A stretch of DNA of 64,000 nucleotides from Sphingobacterium sp. SGG-5 (GCF_011043525.1 NZ_JAAKGO010000002.1:124001-188000), one strand, 5' to 3'; counted from the stretch's first letter, positions 7,566 through 17,475 are shown. Program-made: numbers and translations. Notes: generated by a model from the sequence alone, not told the origin.

Positions 7566-9410
7566 CTATTTAAACCTCACTCGCAGCCACTCCGCAGGAT
7601 AATCGCTGTTTTCACCCATCAAATCTTCCTGCTGTGCCAAAGGTTTTTCAGTAGCTTTATCTTTGTAGTGAAGACGAAGATGTGCTCTAAATTCTTCATT
7701 TTCTGCAGGGGAGCCACCAAGTAAAGCCCAGTCTATCGTTAGTTTTGCCGAATATCCCAAATCCTTATCTTTTTCATTATTTATGGTTCCAACGACCTCC
7801 ATATTCTCCGTTACACCGCTGTGGATCAACCTCCAAGAATAATTTTCCTCCCGATAAATCGTGTATTTTCCATATGCATTCACAGCAATTTTGTAATTAC
7901 TAAATGCACCGGCCTTGTCTTTTCTGCTGAAAAGTAAAATCGATGCATCCGAGTTCTCAGGAGTAAAGGCCGCGATATTTTGATCAAAATAATAAGTACC
8001 TATGATAAAGCTTTTATCGGTATAGCCAAAATTGGTAAAAGTCGAAGCTTGTGTTTTCTTTCCGAGAAACCAATAGTCGTTGTTATCCCTATCAAACCGG
8101 GCTACTGTAGCCATCGTAAGATCTCCTTTAGAAATAGATTTGGAATAGTTCAGTCTGCCGGTCATCACGACCACTTTACCACGTTCGGTATCGGTAGCAT
8201 CCATATAATTAGCAGTACCAGAGGCTATGACTTTGTTGCCCCCAATATCGTCTATCGACCCCCAGTGCCCCACAAAGGGAGAGGTTGCAAAACGGAAATT
8301 ATCTGCCTTTTTATCGCCGATAAATGTCCAGATACCTTGCTCTCCTTTGTACATACCATTACTCAATACAACCACTTCTCCGGTCTTTAACTTCGTAGAA
8401 TATGGCCCGTATCCGATAAAATCTTTATTAAGTTGTTTCTTATAGGGATATTCAGGACCTCCTTCATTAGCAATTTTATCTTGGTTCCCACGCCAGTTGA
8501 CATCTGCATCCGTCTTTACGATCATAGGCGTCTGGTCTACTACCAATCTACCACTCCAAACTTCAATAGGCATGGCAATACCGTTGTTATCGTCCAACCA
8601 GACAGCAGTAGGCATCCCGTCGTAAGAAGAACGCTCATCAAAGGTCCGCGAAACCGGTTCAGCATCCTTATAAGTAGCAAGTTTTTTTCCCTGCCAAGTC
8701 TCTCCTCCGTCAAACGAACGAATGATCACTGTACGTGGATTGGACACCTTATTTATCACTTCCTGACTGGAAGTGATGTACATCTGTATTTCGCCGGAAG
8801 GAAGTTGCAACATTGCCGGCTCCCAGCAACGACCTCTGTATACCTCACGCGGCGCTGTAAAAGTCTTGCCTTTATCATGACTATACATCATCTCCACACC
8901 ACAGTTTTCGTTGGTATTAGGAATATCATGATATCCATTTTTGTATCGCCATTGGTAAGCAAGCATAATGCGGCCATCCTGTAGCTCGATAAATTCAGGG
9001 TTTACAAAGACTTTTTGGTCATTGCCCGCAGTAGAAGTAGTCTTGAATTGCTCACGTAACATCTGCGCATCACTCCAGGTCTTTCCATTATCCTCACTCC
9101 GCCTTACATAGATATTCCAACCATAATGGTTATTATTAAAAGTCATCAAAAGCGAACCATCAGATAATCTCTTGATCCTCGGATAATGAAGCTCTGGCTC
9201 GACAAAACCTTTATTTGCCACATTTACACTGGACATTTCCTGATAAGTATGGTAATCCCAAGAGATCCGGACATTGGTCTCCCGATCTTTATCTCCGGAA
9301 ACTTCTTGTCCTTTTGCCTGTGAGGTTGCTTGAGAAAATACGCCCAGCAGCATCAAGGATTTTATAAATGTTTTTGATTGTACCCTCAGATAAGAAAATT
9401 TAAATTTCAT
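7566..9410 (-). CDS. Sialidase-like BNR beta-propeller glycosidase with C-terminal sugar-binding-like domain
   Basis: A 614-residue exported protein (signal peptide ending near TSQAKGQ) and the last gene of the polysaccharide locus. Residues about 60-400 form a propeller with Asp-box/BNR motifs such as SEDNGKTWSD, SHDKGKTF and SFDGGETWQG. It shares with the enzyme at 13919-15685 the patterns YPRxK...G...M.F.NN and WEPxxLQLPSGEI, so the two are paralogues. The C-terminal 200 residues are a beta-sandwich that differs from the paralogue's CBM9-like end. This fold occurs in GH33 sialidases, GH93 exo-arabinanases and several unclassified families; the typical sialidase arginine triad could not be assigned, so sialic acid specificity should not be assumed. 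Predicted role: exo-acting hydrolase on side chains of the locus's target glycan. Confidence 0.75.
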   Translation of the reverse strand: MKFKFSYLRVQSKTFIKSLMLLGVFSQATSQAKGQEVSGDKDRETNVRISWDYHTYQEMSSVNVANKGFVEPELHYPRIKRLSDGSLLMTFNNNHYGWNIYVRRSEDNGKTWSDAQMLREQFKTTSTAGNDQKVFVNPEFIELQDGRIMLAYQWRYKNGYHDIPNTNENCGVEMMYSHDKGKTFTAPREVYRGRCWEPAMLQLPSGEIQMYITSSQEVINKVSNPRTVIIRSFDGGETWQGKKLATYKDAEPVSRTFDERSSYDGMPTAVWLDDNNGIAMPIEVWSGRLVVDQTPMIVKTDADVNWRGNQDKIANEGGPEYPYKKQLNKDFIGYGPYSTKLKTGEVVVLSNGMYKGEQGIWTFIGDKKADNFRFATSPFVGHWGSIDDIGGNKVIASGTANYMDATDTERGKVVVMTGRLNYSKSISKGDLTMATVARFDRDNNDYWFLGKKTQASTFTNFGYTDKSFIIGTYYFDQNIAAFTPENSDASILLFSRKDKAGAFSNYKIAVNAYGKYTIYREENYSWRLIHSGVTENMEVVGTINNEKDKDLGYSAKLTIDWALLGGSPAENEEFRAHLRLHYKDKATEKPLAQQEDLMGENSDYPAEWLRVRFK

Positions 9411-9455
9411 ACGATTAAATAAAAATTACATAAAAACGCTAATAATCTGCTCCTA

Positions 9456-10601
9456 CTATTCAGCAGCTCCTGTCATATTTTTGATAAATTCGACTTCTTT
9501 TTCACTATAGGGTGTGCCGTCTTGTCTGAATATATCGTGAAACCAAACCGCTGGCTCTGGTGCACCCTCTTTACTCCCCCAAGGATAATAAAAATTGGCT
9601 TTTCCGGCGACCAGTCCGAAACTGATTGCTCCAACATGTTCGTTCTTGAATATGGGCATAGTATTCTCAAATGTCGAGCCTCGCGTCCGACCCATATATT
9701 CCGTACATACCATCGGCCGCCGGAAAGCTTTTAACAGTTGGATATATTTTTTTGTTGTTTCGGGGTCATGGTACGAATGGAAAGTGATAATATCACAATT
9801 TTCTCCCAGAAAGCTGACGATATCCAGTGCCGTCCTATCGTCACCCGGGATCTTCCAAATTGGCGCAGTCAGAGGCTGTGATGGATTCACACTCCTCGCC
9901 CATTCAAAAACTTTTCTTAACAAAGGCAGACTATAAGCACCGCGTTTCGGATTTTCGGGTTCATTATATACCGACCAGAACACAATCCGCCTGTCATCTT
10001 TAAATGTACCTATTACATCTTTGATATACTTTTCTAAAGGTTCCCATTTGGAGGAGTCGTTTACAATTTCGGCACCCGGGGATTGCACCCAACCCGAATT
10101 GTGAACGCCAGGTATAGGCGGGTTTTGTTTACCAAGCTTAGGGGGTAACGAATCATGAAATGTACCGTTAGTGAAAAACGTAACAATAGCTCGGATATGA
10201 TGTTTATCCGCAATAGAAAGAAATTGGTCTAATCGTTCTTTAAATCCTTGCGGGTTTTCCTCCCAAACCAAATTGTGCAAGAAAATCCGTACTGTATTAA
10301 ATCCGATATCTTGCGCCCAACCTAATTCCTTATCTATGGTCTCTGGGTCAAAAGTATCTTCCTGCCATGTCTCTATTTGATTGATAGCTGTAGAAGGCAC
10401 AAAGTTGCACCCTACGATCCAAGGTTGCTTTTCATACCAATCATTAGCTTTTTTTTCTGACCATCTGATAGATGGATTGTCGGCAGCTACATTATTGGTC
10501 TCCCGCTGAACACAGGCGACATGGCTCAGCATGATAGCTATGGCTAATATCCCGAAAGCTAATCTTCCAGATTTAACTCTCTTTTCTTTGATCCGATTCA
10601 T
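9456..10601 (-). CDS. GH5-like (clan A) glycoside hydrolase
   Basis: A 381-residue protein with an N-terminal membrane segment and Cys30, so probably a lipoprotein although the lipobox (HVAC) is imperfect. The TIM barrel is recognisable from GCNFVPSTAINQ, WQEDTFDP and GFNTVRIFLHN, a group often annotated as cellulase-family or 1,4-beta-xylanase in Bacteroidota but not assigned to a characterised GH5 subfamily. The clan-A catalytic pair is visible: acid/base Glu214 in VYNEPEN and nucleophile Glu301 in CTEYMGR. It lies between the SGNH esterase and the terminal BNR enzyme, 11 and 45 bases away. It is probably a beta-glycosidase working on oligosaccharides from the target polymer; the linkage cut is unknown. 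Confidence 0.8.
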   Translation of the reverse strand: MNRIKEKRVKSGRLAFGILAIAIMLSHVACVQRETNNVAADNPSIRWSEKKANDWYEKQPWIVGCNFVPSTAINQIETWQEDTFDPETIDKELGWAQDIGFNTVRIFLHNLVWEENPQGFKERLDQFLSIADKHHIRAIVTFFTNGTFHDSLPPKLGKQNPPIPGVHNSGWVQSPGAEIVNDSSKWEPLEKYIKDVIGTFKDDRRIVFWSVYNEPENPKRGAYSLPLLRKVFEWARSVNPSQPLTAPIWKIPGDDRTALDIVSFLGENCDIITFHSYHDPETTKKYIQLLKAFRRPMVCTEYMGRTRGSTFENTMPIFKNEHVGAISFGLVAGKANFYYPWGSKEGAPEPAVWFHDIFRQDGTPYSEKEVEFIKNMTGAAE

Positions 10602-10612
10602 TTCTTTACGTT

Positions 10613-11743
10613 TTATTCTGTATCTGTAATTTTCTCATAAAGCCCATTGGCAAGCGTGCTTGCTCCTATTACATTTAAGTGTACACGATCAGCCAATTGA
10701 GCTGAAGAAGTGATAATTTTATCCCCTTCGATAAGATGAAGCTTATTATCCGTAGCCTGATATTCCGTCACGATATCTTTCACCACATCCCGAAGTTCCT
10801 CCGCTGTCATCCCTGTCGTGGCATTCGAGGTATTCGTAGTATACAAGGCTGTGATACAATATATTTCCGCTGAAGGCTGGTTATTACGGATTTCTGTCAA
10901 AAACAACCGATAATCATTATCGATTTCCGTCGCAGTACGATTGCCGGATGAAAAATCATTATAGCCTATTAATACTGTAATGATATCGGCCTGAGGCAAC
11001 TCTTTAGCCGTTTCAGCCATAGGAATAGATATCTTCGCACCGCTTATTGCCAGATTATACAGACTCATGTCGAGTTTTTGAGCCAATAAAAATGGATAGG
11101 TTAAGTAAGTGGCACCTCCTTGCCCTGCCCCATGCGTGATACTGTCTCCAAAACTGATATATATCCCCTTAGGTGTAGGTACATAAGTCACTAGACTGCT
11201 TTCACCATCCAATTCTAGTTTCGTCAGCGATACATTCGTGTAGCAGGGTAAAATAACTTCGTATACATATTCCTTGTCAGTAGGCAATGCATTGAGTTCA
11301 ATCTGCATAGGTGTGTTGACCGCCCCCACAAATTCGACGGTTTTAAAGTTTACCCCATCCCTTAACACCTGAAAAGAACCACTATCATTCATACCTGACT
11401 CGCGCGAAAATGTCAAGTGGATAGATGAGCTTCGGGTTTTAAATTGTAGGGAAATACCGGTCGTAGCAAGAGCATAGGTCGTACTAAACCTTCGGACCTC
11501 ACTTGGTAAAGCCAGCGTCTGTCCAGAAAACCGGGTGAAAGACAACTTTGCCGGTGTGCGGGAAACATACCTCGCTCCCATGACATGGATATTCGTGTTA
11601 CTCAACGTGATCAACCCTGTCTCCTCTTTTGCTTCAACCTTGGGCCGGGGAGTGATATTTTTATCTTCCTTGCACCCAGAGGCCAAAGGAAATGCCGTTG
11701 TTATTAAAAATAGCAATACAATTGCATGTAAACTTTTCTTCAT
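10613..11743 (-). CDS. SGNH/GDSL carbohydrate esterase lipoprotein
   Basis: An esterase expected to remove acetyl or other acyl groups from glycan. The frame is open up to a TTG at 11797 that overlaps the previous stop, but the ATG at 11743 starts a proper lipoprotein signal (MKKSLHAIVLLFLITTAFPL, then ASGC), giving 376 residues. An N-terminal beta-sandwich (about 35-170) of the CE2-like type precedes the SGNH domain. Conserved blocks are GDSIT (nucleophile Ser), the Gly of block II (AISGAK), IGYND (Asn of block III) and DRVHLN (catalytic Asp/His near the C-terminus). Its presence implies that the target polysaccharide is acylated. Confidence 0.85.
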   Translation of the reverse strand: MKKSLHAIVLLFLITTAFPLASGCKEDKNITPRPKVEAKEETGLITLSNTNIHVMGARYVSRTPAKLSFTRFSGQTLALPSEVRRFSTTYALATTGISLQFKTRSSSIHLTFSRESGMNDSGSFQVLRDGVNFKTVEFVGAVNTPMQIELNALPTDKEYVYEVILPCYTNVSLTKLELDGESSLVTYVPTPKGIYISFGDSITHGAGQGGATYLTYPFLLAQKLDMSLYNLAISGAKISIPMAETAKELPQADIITVLIGYNDFSSGNRTATEIDNDYRLFLTEIRNNQPSAEIYCITALYTTNTSNATTGMTAEELRDVVKDIVTEYQATDNKLHLIEGDKIITSSAQLADRVHLNVIGASTLANGLYEKITDTE

Positions 11744-11793
11744 ATATGTACAAATTTTGACACTACTCCAGTCTTTTCTCATAAAGTTGTCTT

Positions 11794-13875
11794 TCAATAC
11801 TTATCCATTCTGATCTGATAAAGATTTTTTCCGATTTCTTTGACTTTTGAAATTGTCTCGGAGTATACCCTATCGCACACATCCGTCAAACCATCCTGAA
11901 AATTCTCACCGTCAAACCTCCCTGTTGTGGCCTGATCAGAAAACTGGTGCCATGCCGTACCGATAATAAAGGGGTTACGCAAAGCTGACCGCACATATTT
12001 TTCGTATGCTTGTGCTCTTTCCTGTTGATCTGCTTTTTGATTGAGTCCAGGATGAAACAGACCTCTGTCCAACGCTCCAAAATGAAACTCTCCGATCAAT
12101 ACCGGTTTGTCTATTCCTTCTGGCAGTTTAAAATCCGCCAACGAATCCCAAAAGAGATCAAATGTCAAGACATCACAATATTTTGCAGCAATCTGAAGTA
12201 CCTTTTCATTTACGGTCACATAACGGCATCCTAAATACAATTTCCCCGGAGCCACTTGTTGCATCACCGTCCCTATATTTTTAAAATATTCTTCTATCAG
12301 CACAGCCGAAAACGCCGCACAATCCTTTATCGAACCTTCCGGAGGTTCTTGCTGTGTTGCCAACAGTTCGTCCCAGCTTTTATACGTCGACTTCCAGACT
12401 ACATTTAAGGCCTCAATTGTGCCATATTTATTTTTCAAATTCGCTATAAATATCTTTTTAGCAGCTTGCTGCGCCGGGGACTTCAACACCCACCGTGCCA
12501 AGTCATGATCAGCTCCCCACACCAGTTTGTTGTCAACAAAATACCCATAACACCATGGGCTTAGCAACTCATCTCCTCTTTCTCTCAACTGCTCCGCAAA
12601 CTTCTCCCCAAAATCTGGATGAAAGGGGTCCTTGATAACATTTAGCCGATCCGGCGCCCCCTCTATACGAGGAGAACCGAGTTCAATCCTGTCACAATAG
12701 GGCACACGGTTTTCATGATATATCTCCTTAGCCGATCCAGCAGAGATGGTATTCATACCCCAACTTCGGAGCCTTCTGAACACCATATCACGATAGGCTA
12801 CACGCCAATCTTCCCCATACTTTATCCGTATATTCGCGGCAGAAAAATCATAGGTTTTGTTTATCCCCCAAGATTGATAGTATCGATACAGAAACTCGTC
12901 TTTTGTTTTATAAAATTCACCAAATGGTGCATCTACATCCGGAAGTGCTGAAAAAAAGTTCTCTCTATTATCTATGATCGTTACTGCCGAAGAAGGCGTG
13001 ACACGCACAACGCCATGCGACCAGAACAAGTATCCATCCGGATCTACCATCCACCATTTTCCATCTACTTTACGGACTTGAAAATTTCCGGTAGCTTCCA
13101 GCCTCTTACCTTTTAACCATCCGCCGTACAGGCCTCTGTCAGCAGGCCCCGGGTTACTTTCTATTTCTTCCAATTCACGTTGGAGATCACCGTGGAGATC
13201 GCTATCATTTTTTGTCTTTCCAGGCCAATCTTTGTGTATAAACTGCCCATACTTGTCTATAAAGGGAAAGAACTTTTCCTCAGAGAAGGCAAACCATTCC
13301 GGAGTAGGCACTTTCGTCCCCTTAACCGCAACGATATTTTTGATTCCTAATCTTGTTCCTTTCAATCCTTTATCAAATGAGATACTTATTCGGTCGATTT
13401 TTTCAGGATTTAGGGTAGACGTCACACCGTCTATACTAAAAGGTGTAGCCCGCATACCTGTCATCCGTTTCAATATAGCTGGATAAACAGGAGATGGCAC
13501 AATTGGAATAATCCACTCCAGCGTCTCCCCTCCTCTTATACTGACTTTTGATTCCAGACTTCCTTCTTCTCTCGACGGCCCTCTACCCGCTATCTTAAGC
13601 GTTGCGTTGATATGCTCACGTTTATTAGCATTGACAAGGACAACCTTTAGCTGATTGTATTCCGATAAATCCCAAGAACCGGTTAATTCAAATACAGGAG
13701 ATACCTGAGTATCGCTCGTATCTTCTATCCAAACTATTTGGTCCTCTATCTCTTCATGGCCGTTAACTGTAAACGCTTCACCAGTGTCTACAGAAAAGAT
13801 ACGGAGCTCCTGGTCAGATCGTGTTGAGCATGCGGACAATAAATACAAAAAAAATACACCGACAAAAACTTTCAT
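11794..13875 (-). CDS. GH50/beta-agarase-like glycosidase with an apparently altered acid/base residue
   Basis: A 693-residue lipoprotein (lipobox LLSAC, Cys16). Residues about 25-190 form a beta-sandwich as in agarases, followed by the (beta/alpha)8 domain recognised by GKWWMVDPDGYLFWSHG, WGINKTYDFS and GEFHFGALDRGLFHPG. The Glu of GEFHFG is the expected nucleophile. The acid/base is normally the Glu of a VDNE motif; here the sequence reads YFVDNKLVWG, with Lys450 encoded AAA at 12526-12528, one base from GAA. Either the enzyme is inactive or a binding protein, or another residue serves. Family members cut beta-galactosidic bonds of agar-type galactans, which fits the adjacent galactonate pathway, but no other agar genes (GH16, GH86, GH117, sulfatases) are present. 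Confidence 0.72.
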   Translation of the reverse strand: MKVFVGVFFLYLLSACSTRSDQELRIFSVDTGEAFTVNGHEEIEDQIVWIEDTSDTQVSPVFELTGSWDLSEYNQLKVVLVNANKREHINATLKIAGRGPSREEGSLESKVSIRGGETLEWIIPIVPSPVYPAILKRMTGMRATPFSIDGVTSTLNPEKIDRISISFDKGLKGTRLGIKNIVAVKGTKVPTPEWFAFSEEKFFPFIDKYGQFIHKDWPGKTKNDSDLHGDLQRELEEIESNPGPADRGLYGGWLKGKRLEATGNFQVRKVDGKWWMVDPDGYLFWSHGVVRVTPSSAVTIIDNRENFFSALPDVDAPFGEFYKTKDEFLYRYYQSWGINKTYDFSAANIRIKYGEDWRVAYRDMVFRRLRSWGMNTISAGSAKEIYHENRVPYCDRIELGSPRIEGAPDRLNVIKDPFHPDFGEKFAEQLRERGDELLSPWCYGYFVDNKLVWGADHDLARWVLKSPAQQAAKKIFIANLKNKYGTIEALNVVWKSTYKSWDELLATQQEPPEGSIKDCAAFSAVLIEEYFKNIGTVMQQVAPGKLYLGCRYVTVNEKVLQIAAKYCDVLTFDLFWDSLADFKLPEGIDKPVLIGEFHFGALDRGLFHPGLNQKADQQERAQAYEKYVRSALRNPFIIGTAWHQFSDQATTGRFDGENFQDGLTDVCDRVYSETISKVKEIGKNLYQIRMDKY

Positions 13876-13918
13876 TCTTTACAATAATATTTGGATGCCA
13901 CATCCGTTCTCACTCGTT

Positions 13919-15685
13919 TCAAAAAGATACCGGTATCCAAGTAGCGGTATTTCGATCTGCAGTATTCGAGATAGCATCTTCCCCGCCCTGCATATCGAAC
14001 AGGGCCAAATTGACTAATAGATCCCCGGAAAGGTTAAGCTGCGACTTTGGAATGGCAACCTCGACCAAATATCCGTTGTCCTCATCACTGTTATCCGATA
14101 GCGAGCCATCATAAGAACTACTAACCGATACGTTCATAGCTGTTTCACGCCAACCGCCACCGTAGACATCTGTACTCTTCAACCCACTATGTGATACCCG
14201 GATCCGCCGTGAATCTGCACCTACCTGGCCATTTCCTCCTGACGGAGAAAGAAAGATGCTTACATAGTCATCCTTGGAGATTTGTTTATCCCATACTTCG
14301 ACCAAAAAGTAAACATTATCGTTATCGGCAGCACAGCGTAAGGTCGCTTGTGCCTGAGACTTTTGACCTACAAACAGTGCTTCATCTGTATTCTTCCATT
14401 CGGTATTGTCTCCATCGACGTTTACCGTCCGGGAGATTGCAGTTAGACCGTGATTCAAACTAAAGCGTGCCAACATAATTGCTCCCGAAGTATGCATAGC
14501 ACCGATGATCTGATGCGTATCAATCATTTCCATTGTACCCCAAAAACCTGTTTTGGAGAAAGGAGTATATGGCTCTCCGAAGCTCCTTGCAGTAGCATCT
14601 CCCAGCCGCAATGTAAAGCGCGAGGTTGTATTATACGATAAAGCCGTTTCCCCGGATGGAAACTGAACCAAACTCGGTGCCGCACCAGCAAACACATAGT
14701 TATTTCGATCTGCAGGACCTTCCTCGGTTTCCGATAAATGTGGCCATTGGCCATCATCGCCCGAATAAGCAAGTGACAGGTAATAGTTGGTCGTATTATT
14801 ATGTGCTTCTGTCGCCGCCACAAGTTTATTGCTATTATTGAGCTTAATTACGCCAGGCATCTGGTCAGTAAATAGGCTAACACCATTTTGCTCGCCAAAT
14901 TTCTTCCGGATTACCCGATAAGGCGCATTGCCAAAGGATGGGGTCCAGGTCTGTCCATTATCATTGGACGTAATCAAAGCTGTTCCGGTATTATACTCTG
15001 CAATATGCGTACGGGAATCCGTAAAATAGCAGTGGATCTCACCCGATGGCAGCTGCAACAGATGGGGCTCCCAGTTCGTACCCTGATAAATCTCAACAGG
15101 GCTGCCCCATGTTACACCATTATCCGTACTCCGACGCAAAATCAACCCGTTGTCTAAAGGCCGAAGTCGATATTCTGTATTCGCTCGATAAGACGCTACA
15201 GCAATAATATCCCCATTAGCAAGCACCAGCGCATTACATGTCGAAAAACGGCGCTCATTGTTTGCTCCAGTCTGATCGACAATGGGGTGACGGGCAAACA
15301 ATCGATCACCTCCGGTCCATGTATGTAGATCCGAGCTCGTAACGTAATAAGTATCTGCGCCTATCTGGTTATTCTGATAGAACATGATATATTTGCCGTT
15401 TGCCATCTTCTTTACACGCGGATATACAGGAGCACTTATTTGGGTCTCGTTAGCACCGATTTCCACATAGCTGCGAAAATTCATCATCAAAGACGAGCGC
15501 TCTGTTATACCAGCGTGCGAATTGATTTCCGAACTTCCCTGATTCAGGTTTTCGATAGGTGTCAAATTCAGCTGTTGTTGTTTGCCTGTCCCTCCGGTAT
15601 CCACATTGTTTGTGGGGTCGCCCGATTTGCTGCAAGAGCTCGCAATACAACAAAGCGCCAATAACGTATAGTTTATAATTTTCAT
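13919..15685 (-). CDS. BNR beta-propeller glycosidase with CBM9-like C-terminal domain
   Basis: A 588-residue lipoprotein (IASSC at Cys18). The propeller (about residues 55-390) has Asp-box-like STDNGVTWGS and SNDNGQTWTP, and WEPHLLQLPSGEI, which also occurs in the paralogue at 7566-9410. From about residue 405 a CBM9/DOMON-like sandwich follows (VNVDGDNTEWKN, YFLVEVWDKQI, VEVAIPKSQL), typical of sugar-binding modules on Bacteroidota enzymes. It sits 12 bases after susD and leads the enzyme block. The substrate is unknown; GH33- or GH93-like exo-hydrolases are the nearest folds. The pair of paralogues with different C-terminal modules suggests two related linkages or positions in the same polymer. 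Confidence 0.75.
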   Translation of the reverse strand: MKIINYTLLALCCIASSCSKSGDPTNNVDTGGTGKQQQLNLTPIENLNQGSSEINSHAGITERSSLMMNFRSYVEIGANETQISAPVYPRVKKMANGKYIMFYQNNQIGADTYYVTSSDLHTWTGGDRLFARHPIVDQTGANNERRFSTCNALVLANGDIIAVASYRANTEYRLRPLDNGLILRRSTDNGVTWGSPVEIYQGTNWEPHLLQLPSGEIHCYFTDSRTHIAEYNTGTALITSNDNGQTWTPSFGNAPYRVIRKKFGEQNGVSLFTDQMPGVIKLNNSNKLVAATEAHNNTTNYYLSLAYSGDDGQWPHLSETEEGPADRNNYVFAGAAPSLVQFPSGETALSYNTTSRFTLRLGDATARSFGEPYTPFSKTGFWGTMEMIDTHQIIGAMHTSGAIMLARFSLNHGLTAISRTVNVDGDNTEWKNTDEALFVGQKSQAQATLRCAADNDNVYFLVEVWDKQISKDDYVSIFLSPSGGNGQVGADSRRIRVSHSGLKSTDVYGGGWRETAMNVSVSSSYDGSLSDNSDEDNGYLVEVAIPKSQLNLSGDLLVNLALFDMQGGEDAISNTADRNTATWIPVSF

Positions 15686-15697
15686 TTCTTATCCTTT

Positions 15698-17464
15698 CTA
15701 TTTCCAATCGTCGTTTTGATCAAGATTGGTATTTCGTTCTGTTTCAGATGATGGGATTGCCCACTTCAGATATGCCGAACCACCCCATTGGTAGGTGTAT
15801 ACAGGAGCTCCCCATACCTCGAGCAAACCGTTGCCTGACGCAAATTTCGTCTCCTGCCATGTCCCCCAACGTAGTTCATCGTAATAAAGCTGCTCTTCAC
15901 CCGCAAGTTCCCATTTTTTCTCCTTACGAATTCTTGGCCGTAGGTCATCCGAACTGTTCACCGCAACATAGGCATTTCCAGGTTCGTTCAGAAGCGCCAC
16001 ATTCGCACGGTCACGAACCTGGTTGACAAAGACAATAGCATCCTGATATCTTCCCTGTTCGTTCAATGCCTCCGCAAGTCCGAGCAATACATCTGCATAG
16101 CGAAATATAGGAACATCCACAGGATTAAAGCTTACATTGAGAAACTGCCGACCCTCAGTAACAAATTTGCGGATCGAATAGAGCATATAGGTATTGGAAT
16201 TTGTTTGTAGATCAAACGGTGCAGAAGCGCTGCTACGGAAAGGCCATCTCGATGCGTAGTCGATCGCCGCTCCCGAAAAGCCACCTGAATAGATAGAATA
16301 GGGTGTAATAACCGTCGCTTCCATTCGTGGATCACGGTTGGTATAAGCCCCCCTAATACGTGCTTCGTTGCCCGTCGGTAAATATTCACTCATTTCCGCA
16401 CCATATGTCTGCATAGCCGTCTGTTCTGGTGAAGTGATATTATCGCGTAGAAAATAAACACTTCGGGCTTTCGGTTCCATGGAATTATAGCCGGGAATGA
16501 CATCCTCCCAATCAAACGGCTTACCATCTGCCCATTCGTACGACTCCACAAAGCGTGTATTCATAAAGAACGACGAATTACCGGATCCTGTTGTCATACG
16601 ATTACCATACGTCCGACTAAATGTATTTCCCATGCCCGATAACTCCTCCATCTGCACACTGAAAATCATTTCATCGCTTTTCTCTTGTGCTAGTTTGAAC
16701 AGATTGGCATAGCTTCCGGTATATAATGTATATCCCTGCGTACCAACCTCACGAAAATCAGCCTCGGCTAAATCCCATTTCTTCAGCCATAAATATACTT
16801 TACCCCGTAGCGTGTAAACTGCACCTTTAGTTACACGACCATAGTCACTGCTATTAGATGCATACTTTTCCGGCAACTCTGGCGTATTGATACAATCTGT
16901 CAGATCCTGAATGATTGTATTCCAAACATCCACTTCAGAAGACCGACTACGTGTATATTCCGCATTGGGCAGATTTTCCAAATAAACAGGTACCCCACGC
17001 CACAAACTATTCAATCGGTAGTAATGATAGGCCCGGAGAAACTTACACTCCGCGATACGCTGTGCTTTCAGTTCGTCACTCATATCAGGTACACGCTGTA
17101 TATTATTGATCACATCATTTGTACGGTTTACCCCCTCATACAAACGTTGCCAATACCTTAGAAACATACCGTTATTCGGCTGGATTGTTCCAAGAAGGTA
17201 AGAATAATTGAGTGAAACATTCGCATCGGAAGGATCCATCACCGAAGATAGCGCATCCCAATTAATAATTTCCGTTCCAAAGTTGCTATAGTCGTATCTT
17301 AGGTTGCTATATGCTCCATTGACCACCGATTCCGCCAAAGCCGCCGAGGTAAACACATTTTCAGAGGAAATTTCATCGTAAGGACTCCTGTCCAAAAAAC
17401 TGCTACATCCAGCTATCAGGCAAAGTAGGGGAGAAAGCCAATATATTTTAACGAATTTTTTCAT
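15698..17464 (-). CDS. SusD/RagB family outer-membrane glycan-binding lipoprotein
   Basis: The lid-like partner of the SusC transporter: it captures oligosaccharide at the cell surface and closes over the barrel. 588 residues with lipoprotein signal (CLIAGC, Cys20) followed by the family opening SSFLDRSPYDEIS. TPR-like helices (ECKFLRAYHYYRL, TLRGKVYLWL, RKEKKWELAGEEQLYYDELRW split across the chain) are typical of SusD. It lies 11 bases downstream of susC and ends at Lys just before the BNR enzyme, as expected for a Sus operon. Ligand unknown, presumably the same galactose-rich glycan as the rest of the locus. Confidence 0.95.
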   Translation of the reverse strand: MKKFVKIYWLSPLLCLIAGCSSFLDRSPYDEISSENVFTSAALAESVVNGAYSNLRYDYSNFGTEIINWDALSSVMDPSDANVSLNYSYLLGTIQPNNGMFLRYWQRLYEGVNRTNDVINNIQRVPDMSDELKAQRIAECKFLRAYHYYRLNSLWRGVPVYLENLPNAEYTRSRSSEVDVWNTIIQDLTDCINTPELPEKYASNSSDYGRVTKGAVYTLRGKVYLWLKKWDLAEADFREVGTQGYTLYTGSYANLFKLAQEKSDEMIFSVQMEELSGMGNTFSRTYGNRMTTGSGNSSFFMNTRFVESYEWADGKPFDWEDVIPGYNSMEPKARSVYFLRDNITSPEQTAMQTYGAEMSEYLPTGNEARIRGAYTNRDPRMEATVITPYSIYSGGFSGAAIDYASRWPFRSSASAPFDLQTNSNTYMLYSIRKFVTEGRQFLNVSFNPVDVPIFRYADVLLGLAEALNEQGRYQDAIVFVNQVRDRANVALLNEPGNAYVAVNSSDDLRPRIRKEKKWELAGEEQLYYDELRWGTWQETKFASGNGLLEVWGAPVYTYQWGGSAYLKWAIPSSETERNTNLDQNDDWK

Positions 17465-17475
17465 AATAAAATACT

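Noticed and set aside
8433..8984. 183-aa plus-strand open frame inside the BNR enzyme gene
   Set aside because: Antisense shadow of a gene with clear Asp-box motifs.
7566..15685. Sialic acid utilisation locus
   Set aside because: Although BNR propellers resemble sialidases, there is no sialate lyase, ManNAc epimerase or sialic acid transporter; the catabolic genes are for a galactonate-type acid.
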